A DNA stretch of 64,000 bases, from positions 1,922,001-1,986,000 of the forward strand of contig JAHRBS010000003.1 in assembly GCA_024305745.1 (NCBI GenBank). The letters run 5' to 3'. The position numbers and the translations under genes are program-made. This stretch comes from Polyporus tsugae. Lineage: Eukaryota > Basidiomycota > Agaricomycetes > Polyporales > Polyporaceae. Of the stretch, positions 10,824-22,839 are shown piece by piece (positions within the stretch are counted from its first letter, which is position 1; the number at the start of each line of letters is the position of its first letter). Below the pieces are notes generated by a model. The model had not been told where the DNA came from and ran no database searches. It was given only the letters and a program-made list of their open reading frames with translations.

Positions 10824-12650
10824 ATGAGCAGCACCGGCTTCCGAGACTCTACCGTCGTCATCATCGAGACAGGCCGCACCACCATACGCGCAGGCCAGGG
10901 CCTTCATGACCTTCTGCGTTTACCCACCGTCGTATGTTGTCTTCAGTTCACTTCAATCAGCGCGGCAGGTCTCAAGCCCCGATTCCGTAGGAAATACCCG
11001 CCCGAGTTGGCCTTAGACGAACGCTTGTAGCACCCAATGGCGGGCTTTGTGGGTCACCTCCTCGTTTACCGGAACAAACAGTGCGCCTATAACGTTATGC
11101 AGGCCCCTCAACATCGGCCGCGACACTAGCGGTGAAGGTAACCGACTACCTCGTTGGCGCACAACTTAACCAGGCTCTGGCTACCGGACAAGACATTGTT
11201 GTCTCATGGCCATTCGCAGAAGGCGGCATCTCTGACTATACACAAGCAGAGGCTTTGTGGTACGTACCGTCTTCGCTTTACCCACTGCATCCACCCACCC
11301 ATCAACAACTTGTTCATTCCCGACGACCACATCCAGGAAGTATGTCCTATTCTCCGAGCTGAAGCTTCGCCGCGCACAAATGGAATCTCCGGTCATGCTT
11401 TCGATGGCACCCGGCCTTTCTCGCGACAGCTACGAACGCGTCTGCCAGATCTTCTTCGAGCGATTCAACGTCGCTGGCTTCGCTATCCTCGACCGCCCCA
11501 TGGCCCAGTTCTATTCCGCCATCTCCGGCGTACAGCTCAGTGGCGTCGTCGTAGAAATAGACCAAGATTACACCGACGTCGTGCCAATATATGACGGCTT
11601 CGTCGTGCACACCGCACGAGCACAAGTCCCGCTGGGCTTGAGCGACTGTCTGGCTTACCTCGCGCACCTCCTCCGCTCGAATACATCCGTCATGGCTGCC
11701 CTCTCCCGCGCGGATAATCCCCCGCCTCCTGAAGCATTGCAAGAAACCCTCCTTGAGCTGGCAAAGCACATATGGCAAGGCGGTCTCATTAAAGTCCTGA
11801 CGGAGGGCGAAGCGGCACGCGACCTCGAGGACGAAGGGGTCACAGACATCGCTGCCATTGTCGTGGCGGGCAAAGAACGCGCTGTCATCGAGAGCGGAAT
11901 GAAGCGACGTCAAAACGCGAAAGCTCAGCCGGCAGAGCAAGCCCGAGCAAAGGAGATGGAGGCTCTCGACCTCGTCACGACGGAGTTCAGAGGTCTGGAG
12001 CTCACGCTTGGCAAGGAGCGTCATCGCTTTTGCGAACCTCTGTTCGACCCGACATTACTCGACGGCATCCCGGGCGTCCGCGAGAAGGGCCACAAAGACC
12101 TCCGACGATCGGTGCAGAGCGTCATTGGAGACGCCGTTGGGCAGACAGATATCGATCAACGCGCGTACATCTGGCAGGGCTTGTTCACAACCGGAGAAAT
12201 TACGAACCACATCAAGGGTGGGTAGCGTTCGCGTTATGCTTGCACCATTCGAACGATGTCTCCGTGCCGCTGAGCTGACCGAACTCGCCCGACCAGGCCT
12301 CGGAATCGCTCTCTCAGGCCGGCTCGCCCCGTATATTCTGAGCGCACCTGACGTGCAGAATAACGAGGTGCAGCCCCGGACCATCCGAACGCTGAGAGTG
12401 CCAGACTACTTCGCCGAGTACCGGGACAAGGGCGATGGTCTTGCGGGCTTCCTCGGGACAAGCATTATCGCAAAGGTGAGCAACAACAGTCAATGTGATC
12501 GTCCTTGCATTCATGTACCCATCATTGACCAACTCTCCGGACGGTTAGCTGGCGTTCAACGACTCCGCAGGGAAGAACTATGTTTCAAAAGCCGACTACG
12601 TGTCGAAAGGACCTCGTATTGTGCTTGGGATGTCACCGTCCTTGTTGTAG
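10824..12650 (+). CDS. ARP9: Actin-related protein, Arp9-like chromatin-remodelling subunit
   Basis: Nuclear actin-related protein; fungal Arp9 pairs with another ARP on the HSA helix of SWI/SNF and RSC ATPases. The N-terminus reads STVVIIETGRTTIRAGQGL, in the place of the actin phosphate-1 loop. Later exons have VMLSMAPGLSRDSYERVCQIFFERFNV and AGFAILDRPMAQFYSAISGVQLSGVVVEID, matching the actin-fold central region, and GLGIALSGRLAPYIL and FLGTSIIAK near the end. The nucleotide loops are degenerate relative to actin, as is usual for Arp9. There is a long charged insertion (about 11860-12000). The last intron ends just before LAFNDSAGKNYVSKADY, and the stop is at 12648-12650. The Arp9 assignment over other divergent ARPs rests on overall resemblance. 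Confidence 0.82.
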
Positions 12651-13007
12651 CTTTATTCATGTACTCGTACTTGCTTTCAATGCTTTCTCGCGTACTTGTT
12701 GGCAGTCCTTCTCATAAATCCTTAAGGCACTAGTTCTGACCGTGTTCGGCTGGCGTCGCCTCCTCCCTATCACCATGGTTGCCGAACACGATCCTGGATG
12801 AAGGACCTTCATCCAACTCATCGGCGCAGATATTGCCTTCAATCCGCCAGCTCGTGGATTACAAGGTCGAGCACGATTCACGCCAAGTCCATTCGAACGT
12901 TCATACTAGAGATGATGGGGAATGACGGTCATGGGCTGTCTCATAAATCATACAATCGCCTGGTAGGATGCAATACATATGATGGATGCGTGTACGAAAG
13001 AGTACTT
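12651..13007. other. Convergent intergenic region ARP9 / RPL30
   Basis: 357 nt between two convergent stop codons, so it should hold both 3' UTRs and termination signals. Only short unconserved open frames are present. Confidence 0.5.
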
Positions 13008-13526
13008 TTACTGCGCGGCACCCTCCGCCACGGTCAGGAGGTCGCTGTCACCAGGGTCGGAGACGGTCATGACACTGGTCAAAATTAATCCGTCAGCGGG
13101 ACATCATGGACAGAGATTGTGAGGTATAACGTACCCGACACGGAAGAGCTTTCCAGCAGCAGTGCCGAGCGCGACATTGGTACCCGCGAAGTGGTGTACC
13201 GAGGTCTTTGAGAGCATGGCGTAGTACTCGAGCTCAGACTTGCGGAGGGGAGGGCAGTTGGCGGCAATGAGGACAAGCTTAGCTGTAGGGGACAAACGAA
13301 ACACGAGAAGTGACATATGAAGTGGTCAGCACAAGGGACCTTCTCAGCCTCAAGCTCCAGTCCCCGGAGAGAGAGATAGTGGACGGAACGCACCCTTGCC
13401 GGAACGCATCTGCTTGAGGGCGGACTTGTAGCCAAGGGAGTACTTGCCCGACTTGACCACGAGGGCGAGACGGGAAGCGATGGACTCGGAGGACTTTGCG
13501 GCCTTGGACTTCTTCGTGGGGGCCAT
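13008..13526 (-). CDS. RPL30: 60S ribosomal protein eL30 (L30)
   Basis: Cytosolic large-subunit ribosomal protein. Exon 1 starts at 13526: [20 protein letters not shown], then [20 protein letters not shown]. Exon 2 has [21 protein letters not shown] and [21 protein letters not shown], and exon 3 has [21 protein letters not shown]. This is a full-length eL30 (RNA-binding L7Ae/L30e fold). The last intron separates LFRVG from VMTVSD. A longer in-frame upstream Met exists but encodes low-complexity sequence, so 13526 is the start. It is divergent from the sulfite reductase gene. Yeast L30 autoregulates its own splicing; whether that occurs here cannot be judged. Confidence 0.95.
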
Positions 13527-13847
13527 CGCGGATAGTGTCGGTGTCGGAGTCGGGTGGGGCGTCGGTGGTCTTGAGGCTGGAGATTGTTTCCTCCGACTCG
13601 TCTGGGGGCGTTGATAGACGTGCGTGAGGCTTTGCAGTTGCACAGATAAGGTTCAGACTCCGCCATGGGCTGCAAGCCCTAACCCTGTTCTATGGTTATG
13701 GCCAAACATGGCCAAAGGGATCACGCCGTTCTTGTGTGCTTCAACTTGCGACGACTGACGACGTTCTTGCCTCAGCCAATGCTCACCGCGTCCCCGTCTC
13801 CGTCTCTCTCCCGGCGCACACACACAATTCGGAATTCAGCTTCAGTT
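13527..13847. promoter_or_regulatory. Divergent promoter region RPL30 / sulfite reductase
   Basis: 321 nt between opposing start codons, containing both 5' UTRs. CT-rich stretches on the RPL30 sense strand (for example around 13540-13600) fit a ribosomal-protein promoter, but no specific factor site is assigned. Confidence 0.5.
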
Positions 13848-16800
13848 ATGAGCACCGGGAAAATCCCAGAGAACACATTTCGTTCCCCTCCATCTGCCTC
13901 CCGTCAGCGACGAACTCGATACAGTAGTGTCCAATTCGCGCCCGGTACGTCACCAAACCCTGCCACTAGTCAAATTCGCTCTGAGCCAATACTCATCTTC
14001 GCATTTGCCTCCAGCGTGATCTTGACAATGTCCTCGTCACCTTCCGTCTCGGCTGTCGCGCGCATTGCGTATCTTACATCCGATGTGGTCATAAACTCGC
14101 TCTCGTCCATTGGCCCATCTCCATTTGAGGCCGCATTCAACGCACTCTCTGCCTCTCCAGTCACCAGAGCTACTGTCAAGGACCTCCCATTCGGCGCGGA
14201 CGCTGGTGCTTCTCTACTTCGACACCGTTCCGCTCGCTTACTGGCCTATACTGCCCTCGCCCACCCCCAAGCCCTCAACAATCTCCTCCTCTATCTTCCT
14301 GAGCTTTCCTCTACCCCCACTGTTTTCCACGTCGCTGTCTCCTCGGATTTGTCGGATGCTCTCGTCCTCCTCTCGTCGCTGCCTTTCGTGGTCTACTCGC
14401 GCACTGCTCAGCAAGCCCACGACCATGCTTTACTCGCCTCCCGACTTGCGTTCACACAGTCCACGGCCGTTCTCCACATCTTCCAGATCGGCGATGCAAC
14501 CGAAACATTCGACTCCGTGGACGATGACAGCGTTCCCGCCTTCCTTCTCTCCGAGAACCAATCCCCTCGGAGTGGTGAGCAAAAGCCCTTGACCGACTCG
14601 GCTGATCTCCTTTGGTCGTACCAGTCCGCAGCTCTCGCGACGGTTTCCCTCGTCCGCCGCCCCATCCGCCCCCTCGTTCAACATGGCGCGTCCGAACCCC
14701 AGACCGTCATTTTCACCCTTGGCCAAGCGACCATCAGCTCGGAGACTGAGAGTGTATCGTTCGTCGACGTTGCCTTGCTCAAGCCATTTCCCCCTTCCAG
14801 CGTCCTCAGTGCAATCCCCCCGTCGGCGACTCGTGTGGTCGTTCTAGAGCAGGTCCACCGCTGGTCAATGAAGTGGACGCCGCTTTATCTCGAGGTAGTC
14901 AGCGCGATCCAGCAGGGTGAGCTACCTTCTTCGCCGGTGGTGCGGAGCGGTGTGCTGGGCGATGCCAATGCCCTTACCGGGAGCGATGTCGAAGTCTTCC
15001 TGCAGCAAGTCTTCTCGGAGTCCCCTTCCGCTCGTCTCTCCCTCGGCCCTTCCGCACCCTCGACAGAGACCCCTACCGCGCCCTACGTACCTAAGCACGA
15101 AGCCGCATACACAAAGATGCTCCACAACGTCTTCCCGAGCCGACTTGATATCCTCAATGCTCCCGAGCTTGTCGCGTCCCAGGGCCAGGTCGCAACCACG
15201 CCCGAGTTTGCGTTGGGTCGCGCCCGTGGAGAGCTCGAGGAACGCGAGGAGCTTGTCGGTGCCGTCCGGGATCTCCTCCGGGACCCGACCGTGTCGATCG
15301 AGATCCATTCCCTTCTCAGCAGGTGGCTCGGGGCTCGGGATGATGGCGTCAAGAGCAAGCGGCTCGGCGAGGAGCTCGTCTCCTCCATTCAGTCCGAGAA
15401 CCTCTCCAGCCCCGCTGCGCAGAAGGTTGTCCAACTGCGTCGTCTCCTGCCTGCTCTTTCCCGTTGGATCATTGGCTCGGATGCTTGGGCATACGATCTC
15501 GGCGCATCCGGTCTGCACCATGCCGTCGCATCCAAGCTCGACGTCAACATCCTCATTCTCGACTCGACGCCATACTCTACCCGCAACGCCGTCGATCCCC
15601 ATCGCAGGAAGCAGGATGTTGGTTTGTATGCCATGAACCACGGTGACGTCTACGTCGCGAGCACCGCGGTATATTCCTCGTACTCCCAGGTCCTCCAGGC
15701 CATCCTCGAAGCAGACCGTTACAAGGGTCCTTCCATCATCCTTGCGTACCTGCCGTACAACACAGAGGAGACTCCTGCCTTGGAGATCTTGAAGGAGACG
15801 AAGCTTGCTGTGGACTCGGGCTACTGGCCTCTGTATCGCTGGAACCCCGCCAAGGAGCGTGAGGGCAAGGAGCCGTTCTCCCTTGACTCGGACTCGGTCA
15901 AGAACGACCTGCAGGCGTTTCTCGATCGTCAGAACCACCTCTCGCAGCTCGTGCGCTCCAAGCCCGAGATTGCTGCTGAGCTCGTCGGCAGCCTGGGTGA
16001 GAACCTCAGGCAAGCGCGTAAGGAGCGCGCCGCCCAGGCCTACAACGACCTTCTCACCGCCATCGATGCACCCCCACTCACCGTCCTGTACGCCTCCGAC
16101 AGTGGCAAGACCGAGAAGGTGGCGAAGCGCCTTGCAACCCGCGGAAAGATGCGTGGCCTTTCGACGACCATCGCTACCATGGATTCCATCTCCGTCGAGG
16201 ACCTCGCAAAGGAGGAGATGGTCGCATTCGTCACCTCTGTCGCTGGCCAGGGCGAGTTCCCGCAAAACGGTCGCTCCCTCATGAAGGCGCTGAACGCACT
16301 CGCGAACAAGGGCGAGCAGCCCCTCCCGAACGTGAAGTTCACCGTCTTCGGTATGGGTGACAGCCACTACTGGCCTCGTCCGGAGGACGCGCACTACTAC
16401 AACAAGGCGGGCAAGGACCTCGACGCGCGGCTGGAACAGCTCGGCGCGACGCGCTTCGTCGCGCTCGGCCTCGGTGACGACCAGGATGCCGATGGACCCG
16501 AATCTGGCTACAAAGTCTGGGAGCCCCTTGTGTGGAAGGCGCTGGGCGTCGATGCGGTCGAGGTGAAGGAGGCAGAGCCCGAGCCGATCACCAACGAACA
16601 CATCAAGGTCGCGTCCCAGTACCTTCGGGGCACCATCTCCGAGGGTCTCGAGGACACTACGACCAGCTCGCTCGCCCCGAGCGATACCCAGCTGACGAAA
16701 TTCCACGGCATTTACCAGCAGGATGACCGCGACATCCGCGACGAACGCCAAGCTCAGGGTGCCGAGCCTGCTTACAGTTTCATGATCCGTGTCCGCATGC

Positions 16801-18654
16801 CCGGCGGCGTGTGCACGCCCGAGCAGTGGCTCATCATGGACCAGATTGCGGACGAGCACGGAACGGGCACGTTCAAGATCACCACCCGCCAGACGTTCCA
16901 GTTCCATGGCGTCATCAAGCGGCACCTCAAGTCTGCCATCCAGGACATCAATCGCGCCCTCCTCGACACTCTCGCAGCTTGCGGTGACGTGAACCGGTAT
17001 GTGTCCTTGCAGTGACATAATGAACAATTGACTGACTGACTTGCCACCGCCCATAGTAACGTTATCGTTTCGACCGTCCCTTCGTTGTCGAAGCTGCACC
17101 GTCAGGCGTTCGGATTCGCGAAGAGGGTTTCCGAGCGTCTTCTGCCTCGTACCACGGCGTACCACGAGATCTGGTTGGACAAGAAGCTCGTTGCTGGAGA
17201 CGCATTGAAGGACGTCGAGCCCCTCTACGGCCAGTTCTACCTTCCTCGTAAGGTTCGTCTCTTCCCTCCTTTCCCATCCTTAAGTTCCGCTAACAATTTA
17301 TATAGTTCAAGGTTGCGGTCGCGATACCTCCGACTAACGACGTCGACGTGTTCGCCAACGATGTCGGCTTCATCGCCGTCGTTGACGAGAACGGTGACCT
17401 TGCTGGTTTCAACGTCACCGCTGGAGGAGGTATGGGTGTCACGTACGGGAACAAGAAGACGTATCCGAGAATCGGCGACATCCTCGGCTTCTGCACGGTT
17501 GACCAAGGTGTCGAAGTTGCTGAGAAGATCATGCTTGTCCAGAGAGACAATGGTAACCGTGCCGAGTAAGTGCATCTATCTATGTTTCGACGTAGCCCCA
17601 AACATTGACCAATAACTCCCTCTCTAGCCGCAAAGTATGCCAGAATGATATGCATTATTTTCTCGCGGGGTACTGATTTGACTTGCCTTCAGAACGCTCG
17701 CCTCAAGTACACGATTGACCGTATGGGTCTCGACAACTTCAAGGCGGCAGTCGAAAAGCTCCTTGGATATCAGCTCCAGCCTCCGCGTCCATTCTCGTTC
17801 GATAAGAATATCGACGACTTCGGTTGGATCGCTGGCGAGGACGGAAAGCACCACTTCACCTGCTTCATCGAGAATGGACGCATTCAGGACGAGCCCGAGA
17901 AGGACTTCAAGACCGGTCTCTGCGAGATCGCCAAGGTGCACAAGGGCGCGTTCCGCACGACCGCCAACCAACACCTCATCATCTCAGGCGTCGCGACCGA
18001 GGACCTGCCCATGATCAAGCGCCTCCTCACGAAGTACAAGCTCGACAACCTCAACTACACCGGCCTGCGCCTGTCTTCGTCCGCCTGCGTGGCGTTCCCG
18101 ACGTGTGGTCTCGCTATGGCTGAGTCGGAGCGGGTAAGCCATTACCGTGAACCTCTCGCTCGATACCCGTGCTTACCTTGCATCTCAGTACTTCCCTGTC
18201 CTCATCGGCAAAATCGAGAAGATCTGCGAGGAGAACGGTCTCCGCAATGATTCTATCGTCATGCGTATGACCGGTTGCCCGAACGGGTGCGCACGGCCGT
18301 ACCTCGGAGAGGTTGGGTTCGTCGGTAAGGCCCCGGGCTCGTACATACTGCTTCTCGGCGGAGGGTACCACGGCCAGCGGATGAACAAGATCTACAGAGG
18401 TATGTCTTGTAACGTCGTCATCCTCGTCCTCGCAGAGTGCTTACCCACCTCCACCAGAAACCGTGACGGAGCCAGAGATCCTTGCCATCTTGCAGCCAAT
18501 GATCAAGCGGTACGCGCTAGAGCGACACGACGGCGAGCATTTCGGCGACTTCGTGATCCGGGCGGGCTACATCACGCCCACAACGTCTGGCAAGGAGTGG
18601 TATAATGGAATGGGTGGCGAGGGCCAATACCGCGAAGTCGCGGTCGCTGCCTAA
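13848..18654 (+). CDS. MET5: Sulfite reductase [NADPH] hemoprotein beta subunit
   Basis: Reduces sulfite to sulfide with six electrons from the NADPH/flavoprotein alpha subunit, in cytosolic sulfate assimilation to cysteine and methionine. The fungal beta subunit is larger than the bacterial one. The N-terminal half here has a pyruvate-ferredoxin-oxidoreductase-like region (about 14000-15800). A flavodoxin-like domain follows ([21 protein letters not shown]...[18 protein letters not shown]). The hemoprotein part then has [19 protein letters not shown], and the siroheme/4Fe-4S cysteines in [16 protein letters not shown] and [17 protein letters not shown]. The stop is at 18652-18654. Several introns lie in the 3' half, including a 7-nt exon at 17628-17634. 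The first intron probably lies at about 13945-14018. The start at 13848 ([13 protein letters not shown]) is the best supported of several upstream Mets. The alpha subunit is not in this window. Confidence 0.95.
17628..17634 (+). other. 7-nt microexon in sulfite reductase gene
   Basis: CCGCAAA is flanked by acceptor CTCTCTAG and donor GTATGCC. Joined to the exon ending ...AACCGTGCCGA and the one starting AACGCTCGCC, it restores NRADRKNARLKY, a conserved family segment. Skipping it would break the frame. Confidence 0.85.
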
Positions 18655-20438
18655 GGCTGAGATGGACATTGTGGTCTCATAGAACAAATGCATGATTAGA
18701 CACGACCTCTATAGCACGCAAACATGTCACGTTGTACAAATACAGTTGGGTCACTTGGGTGGACCCGTGCGACCTGCGCGCGATGGGATGTCGAACGAGG
18801 TGGAACTCGCAGGCGCGCTTCCGTTCGAAGTCACGCCGCGTCTGACAACCTTGTCTCGTCCAGCCTCGTGTAGACATGCACAACCTGTTCCTAGTATCCC
18901 TCGGATCTTCCCTTATAACCCACTCTAGACGAGATGCTTTGTACATCTGCGTCTCGTAGCACCGTTTGCCCTCGCCGAGGTCCATGGAAGACGCAACGTT
19001 GCCAATATCCCACATATGATTACATATTAGCATATTTCCTTTAGCTCTGCATAATTTTCTTAAAGGGTTGGAACTATAAGTTATCGGTGCATCGTAGGCA
19101 TGGCGAACCACTGTATTTCGGGGCGTTATGTTAGCAGGACCTTCTCGATCTAACCTTCTTATTATACTATTTACCTGTCATATAATGTGCGGTCTTCAGC
19201 TCGACCGGGCACAGAGGATATATATACGAGGTACTCACGAACTGCCTGTTTCCTCAGCAAAGATAAGCAGCGCGAGAGCACACGCAACCGCGGATAGGTC
19301 CACGATATCTTCGTATCAACTGTCGATAAGTGCGTCACCATCGAGGGCAGACCAAGAGGGTAGAAGTTCTTCGGAAATCAATCTGCGATGAATAAGCCAT
19401 AGTAGGTATATTGAGACAGCAGCGAGGAGTCTGCGGCGACCTCAGCCGAGTTCGGCCAGGCGAGCGGGAAGGCAGATGGGTGCGACGAGCGGGTAGACTT
19501 CACGCGGAGGTCGTGCCTTAAGTATATACCACCCGTGCGGAGACCCGGTCTGCGTGGTTTGTACATGCCGTACAGGAGCGAAATGGAAGGCTGCAATGCG
19601 AGAGTCGGTACTCACCTAAATAATAAGTAGACCAACCACTCCCCGTCTTGAAATCCTCCAAAATCAGGAACTCACGAGGGCCCACGATAAGATAAGCCGC
19701 AGGAGACAGGCGGCACCGCAACTCCCAAAGTAACGGCACCTGGAGACCAAATGGGTCGCCGAGAACCATGTCCACGGCCAAAGGAAAGTGAACGGTGAAT
19801 GAATGTGATTGAACCGACTATCGCTACGTTACGTAGGACGGGACGGGTGACCTAAATGCTTGCACTTTGGCACCCCGGCAACCTTCGACACAACGTAATC
19901 TGCAGGATCGGTGAGAGGCGGACGCAGAAATGGAAGTGGACGATCGGTGAGCAGGGGTAGAGAGATTGTGGAGATAGCGGCGCGACACTCACCGTGATAC
20001 TTCGCGGGCGACCGACGGAGCCCCGCCCAGCGAGATCCGTGTGCACCGACCGCCCTCCGCGACCATAAACGGGTCGACCCTGGGCAGTTTCGACGATCAG
20101 CATGCTTCGCTGAGATCAATCGTGGAGTCGAAGAGATGGTGGGGGGTACTGACACGGGCATCGCGCGTACGCGAACCTCAGAGACGGGCAGTGGCAATAG
20201 AACGGAGGTCCGCGAAGCCTCTTCCCAACCTCCTCGCGTCCGACAGTCTAGACGATTGATTGTATGCAGGTATTTCGTGATCGATGTGCAGCATTTGGCA
20301 TTGGTGTACGGTCGATCGGTGTGTGAGATCCGTCCCGGTCCGGCAAGAACATGTGCAGTGTGTTTTACAATGAGACAACGATGAGCTCCACGAGATACCA
20401 TTCTATTACAAACGACGCCGCTCGCCGGGGAACTCTGC
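18655..20438. other. 1.8-kb interval without a confident gene
   Basis: Between the sulfite reductase stop and the 3' end of the aminotransferase gene. The minus strand has open pieces at 19518-19781 (begins MAVDMVLGDPFGLQVPLLW) and 19829-20521. A plausible splice near 19900-20000 gives an in-frame tail ending in KHLGHPSRPT. None shows a recognisable domain, and the pieces do not join into one convincing protein. It could hold a lineage-specific spliced gene or be intergenic. Around 19000-19200 it is AT-rich. Confidence 0.35.
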
Positions 20439-22292
20439 TTACGCTTTCTTTGTCTTGGCCTCCGCCAGGCTGTCCGTGAGCGCGGCGATGACCGTGTCGA
20501 GGTCGCCGCGCTGCTCGTCAATGGCTGACACGCCCATGTGTCTGCGCGTCCACGTGACGGTGAGTCAGTCTCGCGGCGCTCAGAATCTCAATCCAAGATG
20601 CTCACCCGATACGGAAGTACTTGACTGTCAATTCAGTCGTCAGCTTGGCTTTATCTTGGCTCACAACATTCAGACACTCACGCTTGTAGTCCTTGTGCAG
20701 CCCGCCCGCCACGACAACATTCCTCTTCGCGAGCGGAGGAAGCAGATCCGACGCCGTCAGCCCCTCGGGGAACCAGAGCGCCGTCATTCCGTTCGCCGCC
20801 ACCGAGGGGTCCAGAGGCAACTGCTTCAGGCCCAGCCCCTCTGCCGCCTGCTTGAGACGCTGACTGCCCTCCTTGTGCAGGCGGAGGCGCTCCTCAAGCG
20901 ACACCGAGGACTTCGTAATCTGCTTCAGCGACGCGTGGTACGCGTAGATCAGGTTGACAGGCGGCGTGGCGAAGTAAGCCGCGTTGCCGGACTCGTACGC
21001 TTGCATAATTGGCAACCACCTAGACATGGCGTAAGGTTATCCAAACTGTGGCCATGATTCTCCAAAACCCCGGACTCACTTCTTCCAGCTGGCGTAGTAA
21101 GACGTGGACGGACTCTTTCTCGACTCGAAGGTCTGCATATATTGTAAGTCCTAGCACTGCCCGTATGATTTCATAACGTACCTTGATCGCTCTTTGGCTC
21201 GCAACAAGGATGCTCAGACCAGGAGGAGCACCAAGACCCTTCTGGCTTGCGGTGAGCACGACATCCAGACCCCAGGTGTCAAAGCGGATCTCTTCGCTAG
21301 CCACGGAGCAAACTGCGTCCGCAACAACCTACACAAGCGTCAGCATAAACCTAATCGAGTCGGAGGTTAAGTTACCAAAGTGTCCGGAGACGCGCTGCGC
21401 ACAGTCGCGGCAATAGCCTTCGCATCAGACAGAACACCTGCGCGATCACCATGTCATGAGCACGCAAAGTCGATACCGGAAGGGTCAAACCCAGCTGACC
21501 TGTCGAAGTGTCGACATGGGTGAACGTTACGATCTTGTACTTCTTGGCTTTAAGAGCGGCTTCAAGCTCGGCCAGAGGGACGGTGCCGCCAAACGGCGCC
21601 GTGAGTTCGTCCACGGTCGCGCCATACGTCCGAAGACTAGCCGCAGGGGTCAGAACTGGATGCGAAGGGAGCGGCGCAGAAAACACTCGAGACTCACCAA
21701 TCGGCGAAGCTGTCTCCGAAGTATCCGGTGTTCAGGACGAGGGCATTCTCGCCGGGTTCTACAAGGTTAGCGGAGACCTTGGGGAAGAAGGGCGCCGAAA
21801 ATAAGCATGCGTTCCAGGGCGCGGTATCGGCACGGATGGACGTACCTGGTCCCAGCCGAGGGTCCCGGAGCCGGCGATGAGGAAGGGTTGGGCGTCCTTG
21901 GAGAAGACGACGTCTCTCGTCATGCGAATTGCATCTCCAAAGACCGGAATGAAGTCCGGAGAAATGTGGGACATGGAAGGGTGGGCATTGGCGTAGAGAA
22001 CCTGGTTTCTTGTGTCAACGCTCGAGCCGGGGTCTTGGAGGAGGAGAGATCATACCTCGTCGGTGACTTCGATGGGTCCGGGAATGCTGCAAGGATGGTC
22101 AGATGGGGTGTGTGCGGCAGAGGTTTACAACACGTACAGGAGGAGCCTTGTGGCGGAGCGGCGCGAAGGGGAGTCAGTAGCGGGGATGAACGACTGCAGA
22201 CTAGTACTCACTTGTGCGATTCCTAGCGAGACCAGTTAGTGAGCAGGAGGACGAGATGAATGGATGGCGCATACCTGGTGGAAGGAGGACAT
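20439..22292 (-). CDS. Alanine-glyoxylate / serine-pyruvate aminotransferase
   Basis: PLP-dependent class V aminotransferase that transfers an amino group from alanine (or serine) to glyoxylate, giving glycine. Conserved parts are IPGPIEVTDE, LYANAHPSMSH, IAGSGTLGWD, the cofactor segment VVLTASQKGLGAPPGLS with the Schiff-base Lys, and the C-terminal ELTVKYFRIGHMG. The start codon is at 22290-22292 (MSSFHQ). The first four exons are very short: 22275-22292 (18 nt), 22212-22222 (11 nt), 22138-22146 (9 nt) and 22056-22086 (31 nt). Joined, they read MSSFHQESHKLLLIPGPIE in frame. The protein ends in KTKKA, which is not a canonical PTS1 tripeptide, so peroxisomal targeting is not evident. Family assignment is secure; the exact amino donor is inferred. 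Confidence 0.93.
22056..22292 (-). other. Run of four very short 5' exons in aminotransferase gene
   Basis: Exons of 18, 11, 9 and 31 nt (22275-22292, 22212-22222, 22138-22146, 22056-22086) are separated by introns of 52, 65 and 51 nt, each with GT and AG borders. The joined frame gives the conserved KLLLIPGPIEVTDE, so the small exons are supported by protein conservation. Confidence 0.85.
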
Positions 22293-22839
22293 GGTGCGCG
22301 AGGATATGGTGGGTATTGGGGGGAAGATTGGGAGAGGAGAGAAGGTGGGAGGAGAGAGAGAAGAGGAGGAACGGGAAGCGCGTTGGAGACCGAAGCGGGC
22401 AGGGACAGACGCGCGAAAGAGCGACATGCAAGTGTCAGGTGATGATCTCCGTCCAGGCAGATATTCCGGGCTGCAAGCCAACTGGCCGATGTGGAGTGCG
22501 TCCACTCGATGAGATGAGTATCTTCGCAAGACGCACGCACGTCTTCGGAACGAATGTCGACAACGGAAGCCCGCCTACCACCCGCGTTCCGATCCACCAC
22601 GGATCACTTCTCAGCAGCGTCCCCACACGCCCCACCCTCCACCTCCGGCAAAATAACCGTTTATGATCGTCCATCTCCTCCCACCGGCCCTTCTGGACCC
22701 TTACGGCCACAAAATAGCCAATTCCATTACAGGGAACTCACGATTCCCATATGCTCCTCTCGGGTATACAAACCATTGCCAATCCCAATGCACGTTCGCC
22801 GCAGGCGCAACTGCATCCTCCCCCTCCGACACATCCCGC
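22293..22839 (-). promoter_or_regulatory. Aminotransferase upstream region and dynein-IC 3' flank
   Basis: 547 nt between the aminotransferase start and the stop of the dynein intermediate chain gene, both on the minus strand. The part next to the aminotransferase start is CT-rich on the sense strand (about 22295-22400). Open frames here are low-complexity. Confidence 0.45.

Noticed and set aside
14922..17165. 747-aa minus-strand open frame antisense to sulfite reductase
   Set aside because: It is a codon-bias shadow of the plus-strand gene, whose frame carries all conserved motifs. The antisense product is Arg/Leu/Gly-rich with no domain.
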